The notes beneath the pieces are model-generated. The model saw only the letters and a program-made list of their open reading frames with translations. It did no database searches and was not told the origin of the DNA. 64,000 nucleotides of DNA, taken from contig WGNK01000017.1 in assembly GCA_016124535.1 (NCBI GenBank), forward strand, positions 118,780 to 182,779, given 5' to 3'. The stretch is from Azospirillum sp. (lineage in GTDB: Bacteria > Pseudomonadota > Alphaproteobacteria > Azospirillales > Azospirillaceae). Below, piece after piece: positions 16,438 to 25,196 of the stretch (position 1 is the first letter of the stretch; every line of letters begins with the position of its first letter). The position numbers and the translations under genes were made by a program.

Positions 16438-16944
16438 CTATGACCCGGCCCCGGAGAGGCGGTCGCGGTCGCGCCGCATCATGGCCAGCCACTGCCCGGA
16501 CCGGCTGGTCGGCCAGCGGGCAGCAAAGGGTTCGATCAGGGCGATCGCCTCCTCAATGGCCGCGAGCGCGCCTGCGGCATCGCCGGTGTCGCTAAGGCGG
16601 ATTGAGAGATTGTTGACGCTCTGTGCCAGGTCGGGCCGCCAGCGGTCGGGGGCGGCCGCGGCGAGATGGCGAAAGGCGTCCAAGGCCTCCCGGAAGGCTG
16701 CCAGCGCCCCCTCGGCATCGCCGGTATCGCCGAGGCGGTTCGACAGGTTGTTGAGGCTCGCTGCCAGGTCGGGCCGCCAACGGTCGGGGTCGGCCGCGGC
16801 GAGACCGCGGAAGGTGTCCACCGCCTCCCGGATGGCGGCCAGCGCCGCTGGGGCATCGCCGGTTTCGCTGAGGTGATTGGACAGGTTGCCCAGCCATGCC
16901 GGCGGTCGGGCGGGACGCCGGGACCTGACAATAGGCCCGCGTTC
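16438..16944 (-). pseudogene. Tetratricopeptide-repeat gene fragment lacking a start
   Basis: The minus-strand frame encodes about three TPR-12-like units: LGNLSNHLSETGDAPAALAA, then DRWRPDLAASLNNLSNRLGD with TGDAEGALAAFREALDAF, and a third ending AIALIEPFAARWP. The frame opens after a TAG at 16945-16947 and has no good ATG or ribosome site before the first repeat. Such repeats normally form long arrays behind CHAT or NB-ARC domains, so this is best read as the 3' remnant of a larger TPR gene. A short GTG-initiated product from 16821 cannot be excluded. Confidence 0.6.
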
Positions 16945-16985
16945 CTATATCCTGCTGGGCCAGGTCGTGACTCACGGGGGCGGGA

Positions 16986-17408
16986 ATGGCCAAACACGCA
17001 CTGCTGAAGTCGGGGGCGGAGGTCGCGTACTGGGACGCCGACACGGTGCGGGCGGCCCTGGCCGAGGCCGGGCGGACCTTGCGCGCCTGGCGCTGTCGCG
17101 GCTGCTGGCCGGCCGAATACCGCTCGACGGCGCCGGAGCCGGTGCGGCTGTGGTGGGAGGCCTATGGCCAGGAACCGCCGGAGCTGAGGCTGCCGGTGCC
17201 GTCGCCGGCGGCGATCGGGCGGTTCGACCGGGTCTTGGGCTGGATCGCCGGGGCGGCGGATGTCGCCACCCGCCGGGTGCTGTGGGAGATCGTCCACGGC
17301 GTCAGCCTGCGCCGGGCGGCGCGCGCACAGGGCTGCTCCCACGAGGCGGTCCGCCGCCGGCGTGCCCGGGCGGTCGCCGAGCTGACGGCGTCGCTCAATC
17401 GGCTGTGA
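16986..17408 (+). CDS. Phage HTH protein with sigma-70 region-4-like end
   Basis: A 140-residue protein. The C-terminal part, VLWEIVHGVSLRRAARAQGCSHEAVRRRRARAVAELTASL, is a helix-turn-helix like sigma-70 region 4, while the N-terminus carries WRCRGCWPAEYRS. The combination resembles a small family of phage proteins (DUF6362-like) of unknown role, perhaps activators of late genes. A run of seven T follows the stop. It is well separated from its neighbours. Confidence 0.6.
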   Translation: MAKHALLKSGAEVAYWDADTVRAALAEAGRTLRAWRCRGCWPAEYRSTAPEPVRLWWEAYGQEPPELRLPVPSPAAIGRFDRVLGWIAGAADVATRRVLWEIVHGVSLRRAARAQGCSHEAVRRRRARAVAELTASLNRL

Positions 17409-17429
17409 GGATTTTTTTCTTACTTGAGG

Positions 17430-17458
17430 TTGACAGTCGGGCCGGCTTTTGCCAGTAT
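17430..17458 (+). promoter_or_regulatory. Possible promoter upstream of gam
   Basis: A perfect -35 box TTGACA lies at 17430-17435 and a weak -10 (CAGTAT) at 17453-17458, 17 bases apart. It precedes the gam-like gene by about 75 bases. Confidence 0.3.
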
Positions 17459-17531
17459 TTTTGCTACGCTCGGGGTGATTGGGTTCACCGCCGGGCGTTT
17501 TCGATTCTGGGCCTGAACCATGGAGGCTGCC

Positions 17532-18071
17532 ATGGGTTTGTTCGGCGGACCCCAAAAACCCGAGCCACCCGTACCGCCCGAACCGTTGGTCGCGGTTGCC
17601 TCGACCGAAGACCTCGACCGGGCGATCGGGCTGATCGGCGAGGCGCAAGGGTTGATCGCGGCCGAAACCGCGACGGTGCGCCAGCAGGTGGCAAAACTTG
17701 AAGCGGACCTGGCGGCCAAACTCAAGCCGCAGCAGGACGAGATTTCCCGTTTGGCCGGGCTGATCAAGACCTACGCCGTCGGCCACCGCGGACCCTTGTT
17801 CGGCAAGGCCAAGTCGAAGGCCTCAAGCCAGGGCGAGATCGGCTTCCGGACGCTGGCCGACCGGCTGGTCATCGCCGATCCCGCCGCCGTGCTGGCCCGG
17901 GTCAAGGCCCTGGGTTTGAGTGCCTTCTTCCAGATGACCGAGGCGCTCGACCTCTCGGCGATGAAGAAGGACAAGGCGAAAGCCCGCGCCATCGACGGCG
18001 TTACTTTTGCCGCCCAAGGAGAAAAGTTCTGGATCAAGCCGGTCGCGACCGGCACCGAGGTCTCGGCCTGA
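17532..18071 (+). CDS. gam: Gam-like host-nuclease inhibitor
   Basis: A 179-residue Mu-Gam-type protein that binds DNA ends and shields phage DNA from RecBCD/AddAB exonuclease. It has the family layout: a long coiled-coil-like helix (LIAAETATVRQQVAKLEADL), the strand pair with GEIGFRTLADRLVI, then VLARVKALGLSAFFQMTEALDLSAM and a C-terminal GEKFWIKP. The ATG at 17532 is preferred over 17520 because GGAGG at 17522-17526 lies 5 bases before it. Confidence 0.85.
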   Translation: MGLFGGPQKPEPPVPPEPLVAVASTEDLDRAIGLIGEAQGLIAAETATVRQQVAKLEADLAAKLKPQQDEISRLAGLIKTYAVGHRGPLFGKAKSKASSQGEIGFRTLADRLVIADPAAVLARVKALGLSAFFQMTEALDLSAMKKDKAKARAIDGVTFAAQGEKFWIKPVATGTEVSA

Positions 18072-18200
18072 TCTTGCCGGAGCGATAGAGACCGAAGCGG
18101 GCTCGACGCAGGCACTCCGGTGATCGCGCCGGGGTCTTGCGCAGCATCCTATCCTGATGGTAGGAATATAGACGCAACCCCGCCGCTGAGGAGAGCCGTG

Positions 18201-18500
18201 ATGGACGTCGCGCGCGCCGGCGCCGAGCTGCGGCAGGCGATGTGGCGCTTCGACCAGGCCGACGGCGCCGGTGACAGCACCGTGCTTTGCGCCGAAGACG
18301 CCCGCATCGCGGTGCTTGAAGCGGCGATCGAGGGCACGGTCGCGGCCGATCTCGACGACTTGAAGGCCCAGGCCGATTACCTGGTCGTGGTCGCCGGCCG
18401 CAGCGGCGGCATCCTGTCGGTCGATTTCGCCCACCGCTTGCGCGCCGGCATCGAGCGCTGCCGCTTTGCCGCCACCTCTACGTCCGTTCTTTCCGCCTGA
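18201..18500 (+). CDS. Small phage protein of unknown function
   Basis: A 99-residue helical protein. The ATG at 18201 is chosen because GAGGAGAG lies just upstream; the frame stays open to 18120. No domain is recognised. It follows gam and is probably in the same early operon. Confidence 0.55.
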   Translation: MDVARAGAELRQAMWRFDQADGAGDSTVLCAEDARIAVLEAAIEGTVAADLDDLKAQADYLVVVAGRSGGILSVDFAHRLRAGIERCRFAATSTSVLSA

Positions 18501-18633
18501 ACCATCTCCTCCGCGCGCGTCCCCCGGGGCGCGTCCCCCGGGGTATGGGGGTCGAAAGTCCCGCCGGCACCGGAGATTGAGCGGGTGTTGTTGGGTGCGC
18601 GGAATTCCGCGAATTTCGAAGTGGGGGGGGGCA

Positions 18634-18990
18634 ATGGCCGGATCGAGGCGTTCCGGCGCTGGCGACCTCTACCGCGACCCGCGCTATCGCGCCTGGAAAA
18701 CCGCGGTTTTTCGCCGCGATGGCTGGCGCTGCCAGGTCTGCGGCCGCGACGTCGGCGGTCGCAAACAAGGTGTTGCGCACCACGTCAAACCGGTCAAGGC
18801 CGGCGGTGCCGCGTTCGATCCGGCGAACGGCATCACGCTGTGCAACCGGCACCACGAACAGGCGCACCGCGAGCGCCGCCACGGCGGCGGTGGTGTGAAC
18901 ATCGCTCGCTTCTTCGGCTGCGACGCGCGCGGCGTGCCGCACCAGGCACCGGGCGACGCCGACGGTTGGAAAGGACGGCGGTTCGGCTGA
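18634..18990 (+). CDS. HNH endonuclease
   Basis: A 118-residue HNH protein. The zinc-binding CQVCGRD pair, the AHHVKPVKAGG histidines, the N in DPANGITLCNRHHEQAH and the final CNRHH complete the beta-beta-alpha metal site. Such enzymes nick DNA near the cos site during packaging, but here the gene is about 7.6 kb from the terminase. The ATG at 18634 is used; upstream sequence in frame is low-complexity. It is convergent with the antitoxin gene, with no spacing. Confidence 0.85.
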   Translation: MAGSRRSGAGDLYRDPRYRAWKTAVFRRDGWRCQVCGRDVGGRKQGVAHHVKPVKAGGAAFDPANGITLCNRHHEQAHRERRHGGGGVNIARFFGCDARGVPHQAPGDADGWKGRRFG

Positions 18991-19305
18991 TCAGGCCGCC
19001 TCTTCGGAAGACGGTGGCAGTGCCGGCGCGGTGACCAGCCGGAGGCCGAGCGCCTTGACCACCTTGAGCACGGTGGCGAGCTCCGGGTTGCCCTCGGCCG
19101 ACAGCGCCTTGTAGAGGCTGGTGCGGCCGAGGCCGGTCTCACGGGCGATCTCGGTCATGCCCTGGGCGCGGGCGATGTCTCCGAGTGCCGCGGCGATCAC
19201 GGCGGGGTCGCCGTCTTCGAGGGCGGCGTCGAGATAGCCGGCGCACTGCTCGGGCGTCTTGAGGTAGACCGTGGGGTCCCAAGGGATCGTCTCGGTGCGT
19301 GCCAT
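18991..19305 (-). CDS. HigA-like antitoxin (addiction module antidote)
   Basis: A 104-residue XRE-type antidote. The opening IPWDPTVYLKTPEQCAGYLDAAL and the HTH IARETGLGRTSLYKALSAEGNPELATVLKVVKALGLRL match the addiction-module antidote family paired with RelE-fold toxins. The ATG at 19305 has GGAGG just upstream. It follows the toxin by 11 bases, the toxin-first order of higBA. Confidence 0.88.
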   Translation of the reverse strand: MARTETIPWDPTVYLKTPEQCAGYLDAALEDGDPAVIAAALGDIARAQGMTEIARETGLGRTSLYKALSAEGNPELATVLKVVKALGLRLVTAPALPPSSEEAA

Positions 19306-19316
19306 CGGCTCCTCCG

Positions 19317-19607
19317 TTACAGGTTTTCCGCCAGCGCAATGGCGGCCCGGATGTCGCGGTCCTGGGTTCGTTTGTCGCCGCCGGCCAGCAGGATCACCAA
19401 GCTCCGGCCGCGCCGGGTAAAATAGACCCGGTAGCCGGGGCCGTAATCGATCCGGAGTTCGCCGACGCCGGCGCCGACCGACTTGGCATCCCCGGGATTG
19501 CCGAGCGAAAGGCGCCGGATGCGGACCAGAATGCGCTCTTGCGCCCGGGAATCGGCCAGGCCGTCGAGCCATCCGGCAAACTCCGGCGTCTGGCGGACTT
19601 CGATCAT
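19317..19607 (-). CDS. RelE/HigB-fold toxin
   Basis: A 96-residue addiction-module killer protein. Conserved features are the N-terminal EVRQTPEFAGWLDGL, the central ELRIDYGPGYRVYF and the C-terminal LLAGGDKRTQDRDIRAA. These are typical of the RelE/ParE family acting as ribosome-dependent or free mRNA nucleases. The ATG at 19607 follows a palindromic operator, fitting autoregulation by the complex. Confidence 0.9.
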   Translation of the reverse strand: MIEVRQTPEFAGWLDGLADSRAQERILVRIRRLSLGNPGDAKSVGAGVGELRIDYGPGYRVYFTRRGRSLVILLAGGDKRTQDRDIRAAIALAENL

Positions 19608-19616
19608 TGGGTCATT

Positions 19617-19632
19617 GTATCCTATAAGATAC
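19617..19632 (-). promoter_or_regulatory. Operator/promoter of the HigBA-like module
   Basis: GTATC (19617-19621) and GATAC (19628-19632) flank CTATAA, just 10 bases before the toxin start. On the minus strand the same bases give a TATAGGATAC box that could serve as the -10. Overlap of operator and promoter is normal for these modules. Confidence 0.5.
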
Positions 19633-19673
19633 GGGACATCCAGGAGAAGGTGAAGGGTCCTGGACCTCCGAGC

Positions 19674-20063
19674 TCACACCGGGATCAACAGCGTCTGGGC
19701 TTCGGTTCGGCGTAGCGCGGTTTCGATGCGGCGCAGGGCTTTCGCGGCCGCGGCCAGCAGGTCGGCGAGCGTGCCGGCGCGGGTCGGATCGACCTTGCGT
19801 ACCGCGGCGATCTCGTTGTCCTTGATGCCGTCGCGCAAGACCGCGGCCAGCCGCGCGACCCGGACCTCGAAGCTGTTGGCCGCACGGCGTTCGGCCGGGG
19901 TCGGCTGCGGCAGGTCCGCAAACATCGCGCTCTGCCGTTCGGCCTCGGCCAGCGCAGCCGCGACCGTGCGCAGCTCCGCATAGGTCTTGCATCGCCCGGC
20001 CGTGATCGCCCGGAACGGTTGAACTGTGCCGATGGGCAAACGGTGGATGGTGTCGGCGGGCAT
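19674..20063 (-). CDS. Hypothetical phage protein
   Basis: A 129-residue, mostly helical protein (LRTVAAALAEAERQSAMFADL, VRVARLAAVLRDGIKD, TLADLLAAAAKALRRIETALRR) with possible coiled-coil character. No family is recognised. It is the last gene of the leftward group that starts with the AAA ATPase at 23656. Confidence 0.55.
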   Translation of the reverse strand: MPADTIHRLPIGTVQPFRAITAGRCKTYAELRTVAAALAEAERQSAMFADLPQPTPAERRAANSFEVRVARLAAVLRDGIKDNEIAAVRKVDPTRAGTLADLLAAAAKALRRIETALRRTEAQTLLIPV

Positions 20064-20165
20064 CGCTCTGACTCCGCGAGGTCGAATGGTTCATGCGGGG
20101 AGGCGCAGGCCACGGGCGGGCTCCCCCCGCCCGGACGGTGCAATTCCGTGACCCGCTCCAGTTCT

Positions 20166-20579
20166 TCAGGAACCCCGGCGCAGCTCGGGCGGCATCAGGG
20201 GATGATGCCAGCCATGGCCGGCCTGCTCGTGGCCGAGCTCGGGCACGGACAAGGCCAGCGTGTCGGCGAGCCAGGCCGAGACCATGGCGCGGTGGCACCA
20301 GCCGGGCTTGCCGATCTGCTCGTAGCAGACGATCACCGGCTCGGCGCCGGCGGCCAGAGCCGCCAGCTCGGCAACCACCCGGGTCGGATCGAGGCGGTCG
20401 AGCACCTCGGCCCAATAGCGCTGCCGGTACTCCTCGACCCCGACGGTGTTGAACCAGGCCCCGGGCGCCAGCGTCTTGAACAGTCGATACCCGGCGGGCT
20501 GGCGCCGCGGCACGCCGCGGGAGATGCCGATGCGCAGGTACTCGGCGGTCAGCGGGGTGAACCAGGATGCGGTCTTCAT
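20166..20579 (-). CDS. DUF488-like protein
   Basis: A 137-residue protein. The opening KTASWFTPLTAEYLRIGISRGVPRR and the later AEPVIVCYEQIGKPGWCHRAMVSAWLAD, with two conserved cysteines, are hallmarks of the DUF488 family, whose function is unknown. The ATG at 20579 follows the VWA gene stop by 31 bases, so it is probably co-transcribed with the AAA/VWA module. Confidence 0.75.
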   Translation of the reverse strand: MKTASWFTPLTAEYLRIGISRGVPRRQPAGYRLFKTLAPGAWFNTVGVEEYRQRYWAEVLDRLDPTRVVAELAALAAGAEPVIVCYEQIGKPGWCHRAMVSAWLADTLALSVPELGHEQAGHGWHHPLMPPELRRGS

Positions 20580-20610
20580 CGGTCTTGTCCTTCTCTGGTC
20601 AATTGAACCG

Positions 20611-21732
20611 TCAATCACTCAGCCGGATGGTCTCGCCCCAAGGCGCCGTTTGCGGGCTGGTCGAGACCCACAGCACCGGATAAGCGGGCTCGGTTTCGGG
20701 AAACGGGCCGTAGAGGTCGCTCAGGTAGACGAGGCAGGAAGGAGCGATGCCGTGCCGCTCCAGCCAGGCGAAGGGTGGGCGGAAGTCGGTACCGCCGCCG
20801 CCGATCGCCTCCAGCCTGAGCGGGAAAGCGTCGATCTCGATCTCGTCGGCCCGCTGCACCTCGGCATCGCAGTAAATGACGTGAACACGCTCGGGTGCGC
20901 TATCTTCGACGATGCCGTTGATCTCGGCGGCGAAGGCGGCGAGTTCGTCCTCGCTGATCGAGCCGCTGGTGTCGACCACGACCGCGATCTCGCCGAGGCC
21001 GTCGGGGACCAGACTGGGCAGGTATAGGCCCGAGGCGACGAAGCGGCGGTTGGGCGGGGTCCAGCGATAGTCGCTCCTGGACGCTGCCTGGACGAACCGG
21101 CGCAACAGATCGCGCCAATCCAGTTTCGGCTTTTTCAGCTCTTCGACCAGCCGGGCGAGTGCCGCGGGCAGCCTGCCCTGGGCCTTGGCCGCTTGGGCGG
21201 CCTGGAAAGTGGCCACCTTCCATTCCTGCTCGGCCGCCGAAAGATCGGCTGGAGAGGCTGTGCCACCGTCTTCGTCGGTGGCGTCGAGAACCGCCCCACA
21301 GCCACCCGGATCGGCCAGGCCGTCCCGACCCGATCCGGCACCGCCTTCACGGGCCAAGGCGGCATAGATCGCTTCCGCACTCATGTCGGCGAAGCGGGGT
21401 TCGACCAGGGCGCCTTCGGGCAGCGCCAGCCCGGCCGAAAGGACCACCGGGTTGATGGCCAGATCGGCGGCCCGGTTCCACAAGCCGGGATCGCGCTCGC
21501 CGCGCCGGGCATGGTGGGCGCAAGCCAGATGCAGGGTCTCATGGGCCAGCACGCCGACCAGCTGGTCGAACGGCAGCGCCTCGACGAAGGCGGGGTCATA
21601 GAAGAGAGACCGGCCGTCGGTGGCCATGGTCCGGCAATCGAGGTCTTCGACCACACCCAGACGCAGCGCCAGGGAGGCGAAGAAGGGCTGGCTCAACACC
21701 AGGGCGGCCCTGGCTTTGGTGATCCGCTCCAT
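20611..21732 (-). CDS. VWA-like protein with metallopeptidase-like N-terminus (DUF2201 type)
   Basis: A 373-residue two-domain protein. The N-terminus holds HETLH at 64-68, followed by CAHHARRG, which resembles a zinc-metallopeptidase helix and defines the DUF2201-type N-terminal domain. The C-terminal half is a von Willebrand A-like domain with the metal-site motif DTSGS at 254-258 and a later GGGGTDF. Such proteins usually work with a MoxR-family ATPase. The ATG at 21732 lies 2 bases from the upstream gene's stop, indicating coupling. Confidence 0.85.
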   Translation of the reverse strand: MERITKARAALVLSQPFFASLALRLGVVEDLDCRTMATDGRSLFYDPAFVEALPFDQLVGVLAHETLHLACAHHARRGERDPGLWNRAADLAINPVVLSAGLALPEGALVEPRFADMSAEAIYAALAREGGAGSGRDGLADPGGCGAVLDATDEDGGTASPADLSAAEQEWKVATFQAAQAAKAQGRLPAALARLVEELKKPKLDWRDLLRRFVQAASRSDYRWTPPNRRFVASGLYLPSLVPDGLGEIAVVVDTSGSISEDELAAFAAEINGIVEDSAPERVHVIYCDAEVQRADEIEIDAFPLRLEAIGGGGTDFRPPFAWLERHGIAPSCLVYLSDLYGPFPETEPAYPVLWVSTSPQTAPWGETIRLSD

Positions 21733-21733
21733 G

Positions 21734-22660
21734 TCAGGTGGCCCCCCGGGGCTCTGGACCGACATAGCCGGCCAATTCGGCAAGAATGTCTTCGGCTTCT
21801 TTCAGCGTACCGGTGCGCAGGGCGGCGTCCTCGCGTAGCGCCCGTGGCTGGGCCTGGCACAGGGTCTCCGACAGCCGCTCGGTCATGGCGGCCAGCTCCG
21901 GATCGCCGGTCACGTTGAGCCGCGGCAGGAGTGCCACGAGCTCGCGCAAGTTCTCGACCATGCTGTCGCGGAAAATGCCGGCGGTGACCTTGCCGTTGAG
22001 CGGATCGATGGTGTAGGTGGAAAGCCGCTCCTGGATTCTGGCCACTTGCTCGTAAATGCGGGACCACAGATCGCGCACGGCCCGGTCGACGCTGTCCTTG
22101 ACCTGGGCCTCGATGCCGGCACGGATGGCTTCGGTTTCCTCGGCACCCAGACTGACCCGGAAGTCACCGGCATCGGGCAGCGGGGCTACGTCGACCTCGA
22201 AGGCGAAGCGCCGGGCGAGCCGGCCGGGCTTGGGGTAGTCGTCCGGGTTCCACAAGCCGTTGAGCCGTTCGCGGGCCAGCGCCAGGTCGTCCTCATAGCC
22301 GGCGACGAATTCGGTCACGGCCTGGCGGTATTCCTCGCGCAAGGGCCGGATCAGGCCGGTGTAGGCGATAAAATTGGCGCTGGGCAGCAGCCGCGCGCCC
22401 CAGTCGCCCCAGGGCAACGTGTTTTCGTAATGGAGCTGGCGGGCGCGGCTGGTGATGGTCTTGAGGCGATCGAGCCGCGGCGACAGCATCAGGACCTTGT
22501 TGTAGGCACCGGCGTCGGCCGAGGTGTTGTGGCGGGCAGCGACCTCTTCGCTGACCCGTTTGTCGTGGCGTTTGGCACTCCAGGCCCGGATCGACAAAGT
22601 CACCAGCATGGCGCGCTCGGTCAGGTCCTTGGCGGGCTGGGTTTTTGAAGGAGCGGTCAT
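21734..22660 (-). CDS. Partner protein of the MoxR/VWA module
   Basis: A 308-residue helical protein with no motif I can name with confidence. It sits between the AAA ATPase and the VWA gene, with gaps of 18 bases and 1 base, so it is probably a subunit or adaptor of the same machine. The opening LVTLSIRAWSAKRHDKRVSEEVAARH and the tyrosine-rich LHYENTLPWGDWGARLLPSANFIAYTG are distinctive. It may belong to the DUF3150 group seen in similar trios, but this is uncertain. Confidence 0.65.
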   Translation of the reverse strand: MTAPSKTQPAKDLTERAMLVTLSIRAWSAKRHDKRVSEEVAARHNTSADAGAYNKVLMLSPRLDRLKTITSRARQLHYENTLPWGDWGARLLPSANFIAYTGLIRPLREEYRQAVTEFVAGYEDDLALARERLNGLWNPDDYPKPGRLARRFAFEVDVAPLPDAGDFRVSLGAEETEAIRAGIEAQVKDSVDRAVRDLWSRIYEQVARIQERLSTYTIDPLNGKVTAGIFRDSMVENLRELVALLPRLNVTGDPELAAMTERLSETLCQAQPRALREDAALRTGTLKEAEDILAELAGYVGPEPRGAT

Positions 22661-22678
22661 CGTCCTGTCCTCCCGGGT

Positions 22679-23656
22679 TCAGATCAGCACGTCGGCATGG
22701 GCCGCCGACCAGCCGATGAAGGCGCGGCTTTGCTGGAGGCCGGGCTCACGCGCGATCGCGTCGCGGACCAGCAGGACCGAGAACTCGGCCGGCAGCCGGT
22801 CGGCGAAAGTGACGACCCGGTCGATGTTGGTGTCGCTGGCCTTGCGGGCGAGCGCGCCGGCCAGCGCATAGAGGGTGGCGGGATCGGTCGGCACCGGAGA
22901 CCCCGACGGGTTCATCAGCACCGCGTCGGGGCTGGGCATCCGGCGAAAGACGCGCAGGAAGCCGATCAGCTCGCAGGCAGCAGCCTCGCCGACGGTGCCG
23001 GTCAGGAGGTCGAGCTCGATGCCGTTATGGGGGCCGACCGCCAGCAGGTCGGAGACGAACTGCCACGAGCGCGGGGTCGGGAATGCCTTCTGCTGGGGAT
23101 CGAAGGCGTGCAAGAGAGCCGGACGAAAGCGCAGGAAGGCGATGATCTCGGTGCGCACGCCGGCAGCAAGGGCCCAGCGGCACCAGTCGTCGAGATCGAC
23201 CTCGACCGGCAGATGGACGAAGCGGTTGGCCAGCGCCGACGGCATGCGGTGGGTCACCGCCCGGTCGGTCTCGCGGTTGCCGGCCGCAACCAGGTCCCAG
23301 CCCTCGGGCAAGACATAGTCGCCAAGTTTGCGGTCGAGGATCAGCTGGTAGAAGGCGGCCTGGACCGCCTGGGGAGCGGCGTTGAGCTCGTCGGCGAACA
23401 GCAGGCCGGCCCCGTCGCGGGGCAAGAAGTCGGGCACGGCCCAATGGGCACGGCCATCGCCATTGACATGGGGCAGCCCGCGCAAATCGACCGGGTCGAG
23501 CAGGATCGCGCGGACATCGCGCAGCTCGCGGCCGAGATCGCCCGCGACCTGGGCCACGGTCTGGGATTTGCCGACGCCCGGCGGTCCCCACAGGAACGGC
23601 ACCTTTCGGGCGGCGATGCAGGCAGAGATGGCCTTTTTGATGGCGCTGGGTTTCAT
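22679..23656 (-). CDS. MoxR-type AAA+ ATPase
   Basis: A 325-residue AAA+ ATPase. Walker A GPPGVGKS is at 24-31, Walker B LLFADELN at 86-93, then sensor 1 within VAAGNRETD and an arginine near MPSALANRFVHL. The N-terminal start is minimal, as in MoxR/RavA ATPases that pair with VWA proteins to remodel targets. It is the first gene of a leftward operon of at least three and probably five genes. A 199-base AT-rich gap separates it from the divergent methyltransferase-like gene. Confidence 0.9.
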   Translation of the reverse strand: MKPSAIKKAISACIAARKVPFLWGPPGVGKSQTVAQVAGDLGRELRDVRAILLDPVDLRGLPHVNGDGRAHWAVPDFLPRDGAGLLFADELNAAPQAVQAAFYQLILDRKLGDYVLPEGWDLVAAGNRETDRAVTHRMPSALANRFVHLPVEVDLDDWCRWALAAGVRTEIIAFLRFRPALLHAFDPQQKAFPTPRSWQFVSDLLAVGPHNGIELDLLTGTVGEAAACELIGFLRVFRRMPSPDAVLMNPSGSPVPTDPATLYALAGALARKASDTNIDRVVTFADRLPAEFSVLLVRDAIAREPGLQQSRAFIGWSAAHADVLI

Positions 23657-23855
23657 GGGGATCAGCTCCGAGAAATTGGTTTTTACTTGGAATTACTTTA
23701 GCACAGTTGGTCTTTACTGTCACAATAAAGCGCAATTTATTCATGCGCCGTCTTTAATATTGACATGCGTTACGGCGGTTAATTTGTTCAATCGCCAAGT
23801 TTGTTTGGCCTCGATTTTGTTTTTTTGTCTACGCACTTCAGGGATGTTGCCAACA

Positions 23856-25172
23856 ATGTTCACCGGGGCGGTGCCCAAGCCGGCGCTGGAGCAGATCACG
23901 CGCGTCGTCGACTTCTCCGCCTGGAACAAAGTCTTCGTCGGCTGCTCGGGGTCTTTTCGGTTCGAGCGCGCGGTCCGGCAGCGTCATCCTGGTGTGGAAT
24001 TGGTTTCCAACGACGTGTCGCTGTTGACTTGCGCGATCGGGGCGCTGGCGACCGGATGGGTGTTCCCGATCGCGTTCACCGGCCGGCTGGCCTTCGTCGA
24101 GGACCATGTCGCCGACTTCGCCGACCGGGTTGCCGCCGTGACCGTGGCGCTCGAGATGGCCAAGTACAAAGGTGCGAATGCCTGGGCCGAGAGTCACTTT
24201 TCTTTCTATCGGGAGGGGTTTGCCGGTCATCTCGCCCGGGCGCGGGCGTCGGTGTTGGGTTTCGTTGCCGGGCTGCCGCTCACGGGCTTTCACGCCGGCG
24301 ATTTCCGCGACCAGGTCGGCCGGGCGGCAGCCGAAGGCGGCGGGGTGGCGGCGTTTCCGCCGACCTACAAGGGCGGCTACGAGCGGCTCTACCGGTTCCT
24401 GGAAGAAAACTCCGAGTGGCCGGCGCCGGCCTACGAGGTCTGGGACCCCAAGCAGCTGGGCGCATGGGTCTCCGAGCTGGCGGCCGCTCGGGTTCCCTAC
24501 TGCGTCGTCGCCGATCATCAGCTCGAAGGCTTGACCCCGGTCGCGGTCTACCGGGGTACGGCCAACAAGCCGGTCTATTCTTATGCCGACCGGGGTGCGT
24601 CCTCGGTGCGGGCGCAGGGGCACAAGCTGGAGCCCTTTGCCTACCGCCCGGTCGACCCGGCAAGCCTGAAGCCGGAGTCAAAGGTCGAGCTCATCCGCGC
24701 CACAGCGGCGCAGATGAATTTCTTGAAGGACAAATACCTGGCCAAGGGCATCAACCACGTCTCGGGGCTGGCCAATTATCTGGTCCTGGTCGACGGCGCT
24801 TTGGCCGGCGGCTTCATCTATGCCCGGGAGAAGTTCGGCGGTTCGGACGGGATTTATCTCTTGTCCGACTTCGCCATCGTTCGCGACGGCCGCCTCTCCA
24901 AGCTGGTGGCGATGCAGGCCACGGGTGCCGTGCCGATCCGGGACTTGGAGCTGAAAATGGTCCAGCGGATCACGCGCATCTTCACCACGGCCTTTACAAA
25001 CAAACCGGTGTCGATGAAGTACCGCGGCATCTTCGACCTGGTGGCCCGAAAGGAAGGGATGCTCAACTATGCCGGTACCGTCCGCAGAGTCGACCCCCAG
25101 GCGATCTACACCGAATGGTTCCGACGGTTCCATAAGGGTAGAGACCTGGCCAAGCGATCGCGGCCGTGCTAA
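23856..25172 (+). CDS. Antirestriction methyltransferase/Mom-like DNA modification protein
   Basis: A 438-residue protein. The N-terminal part VFVGCSGSFRFERAVRQRHPG then LVSNDVSLLTCAIGALATG looks like the S-adenosylmethionine loop and ND(V/I) region of D12-type adenine methyltransferases. The C-terminal 150 residues (FLKDKYLAKGINHVSGLANYLVLVDGALAGGFIYA, then YLLSDFAIVRDGRLSKL) resemble the GNAT-like fold of phage Mu Mom. The DPPY-type catalytic motif is not evident. It is followed by MazEF-like and ParB-like genes. ATG 23856 is used; ATG 23844 is an alternative. Exact chemistry is unknown. Confidence 0.6.
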   Translation: MFTGAVPKPALEQITRVVDFSAWNKVFVGCSGSFRFERAVRQRHPGVELVSNDVSLLTCAIGALATGWVFPIAFTGRLAFVEDHVADFADRVAAVTVALEMAKYKGANAWAESHFSFYREGFAGHLARARASVLGFVAGLPLTGFHAGDFRDQVGRAAAEGGGVAAFPPTYKGGYERLYRFLEENSEWPAPAYEVWDPKQLGAWVSELAAARVPYCVVADHQLEGLTPVAVYRGTANKPVYSYADRGASSVRAQGHKLEPFAYRPVDPASLKPESKVELIRATAAQMNFLKDKYLAKGINHVSGLANYLVLVDGALAGGFIYAREKFGGSDGIYLLSDFAIVRDGRLSKLVAMQATGAVPIRDLELKMVQRITRIFTTAFTNKPVSMKYRGIFDLVARKEGMLNYAGTVRRVDPQAIYTEWFRRFHKGRDLAKRSRPC

Positions 25173-25196
25173 GTTACATGTAACCGGAGGGTGGCC

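Noticed and set aside
16536..17786. Long minus-strand frame of about 416 residues
   Set aside because: It is antisense to the sigma-like and gam genes and in the wrong frame for the TPR remnant.
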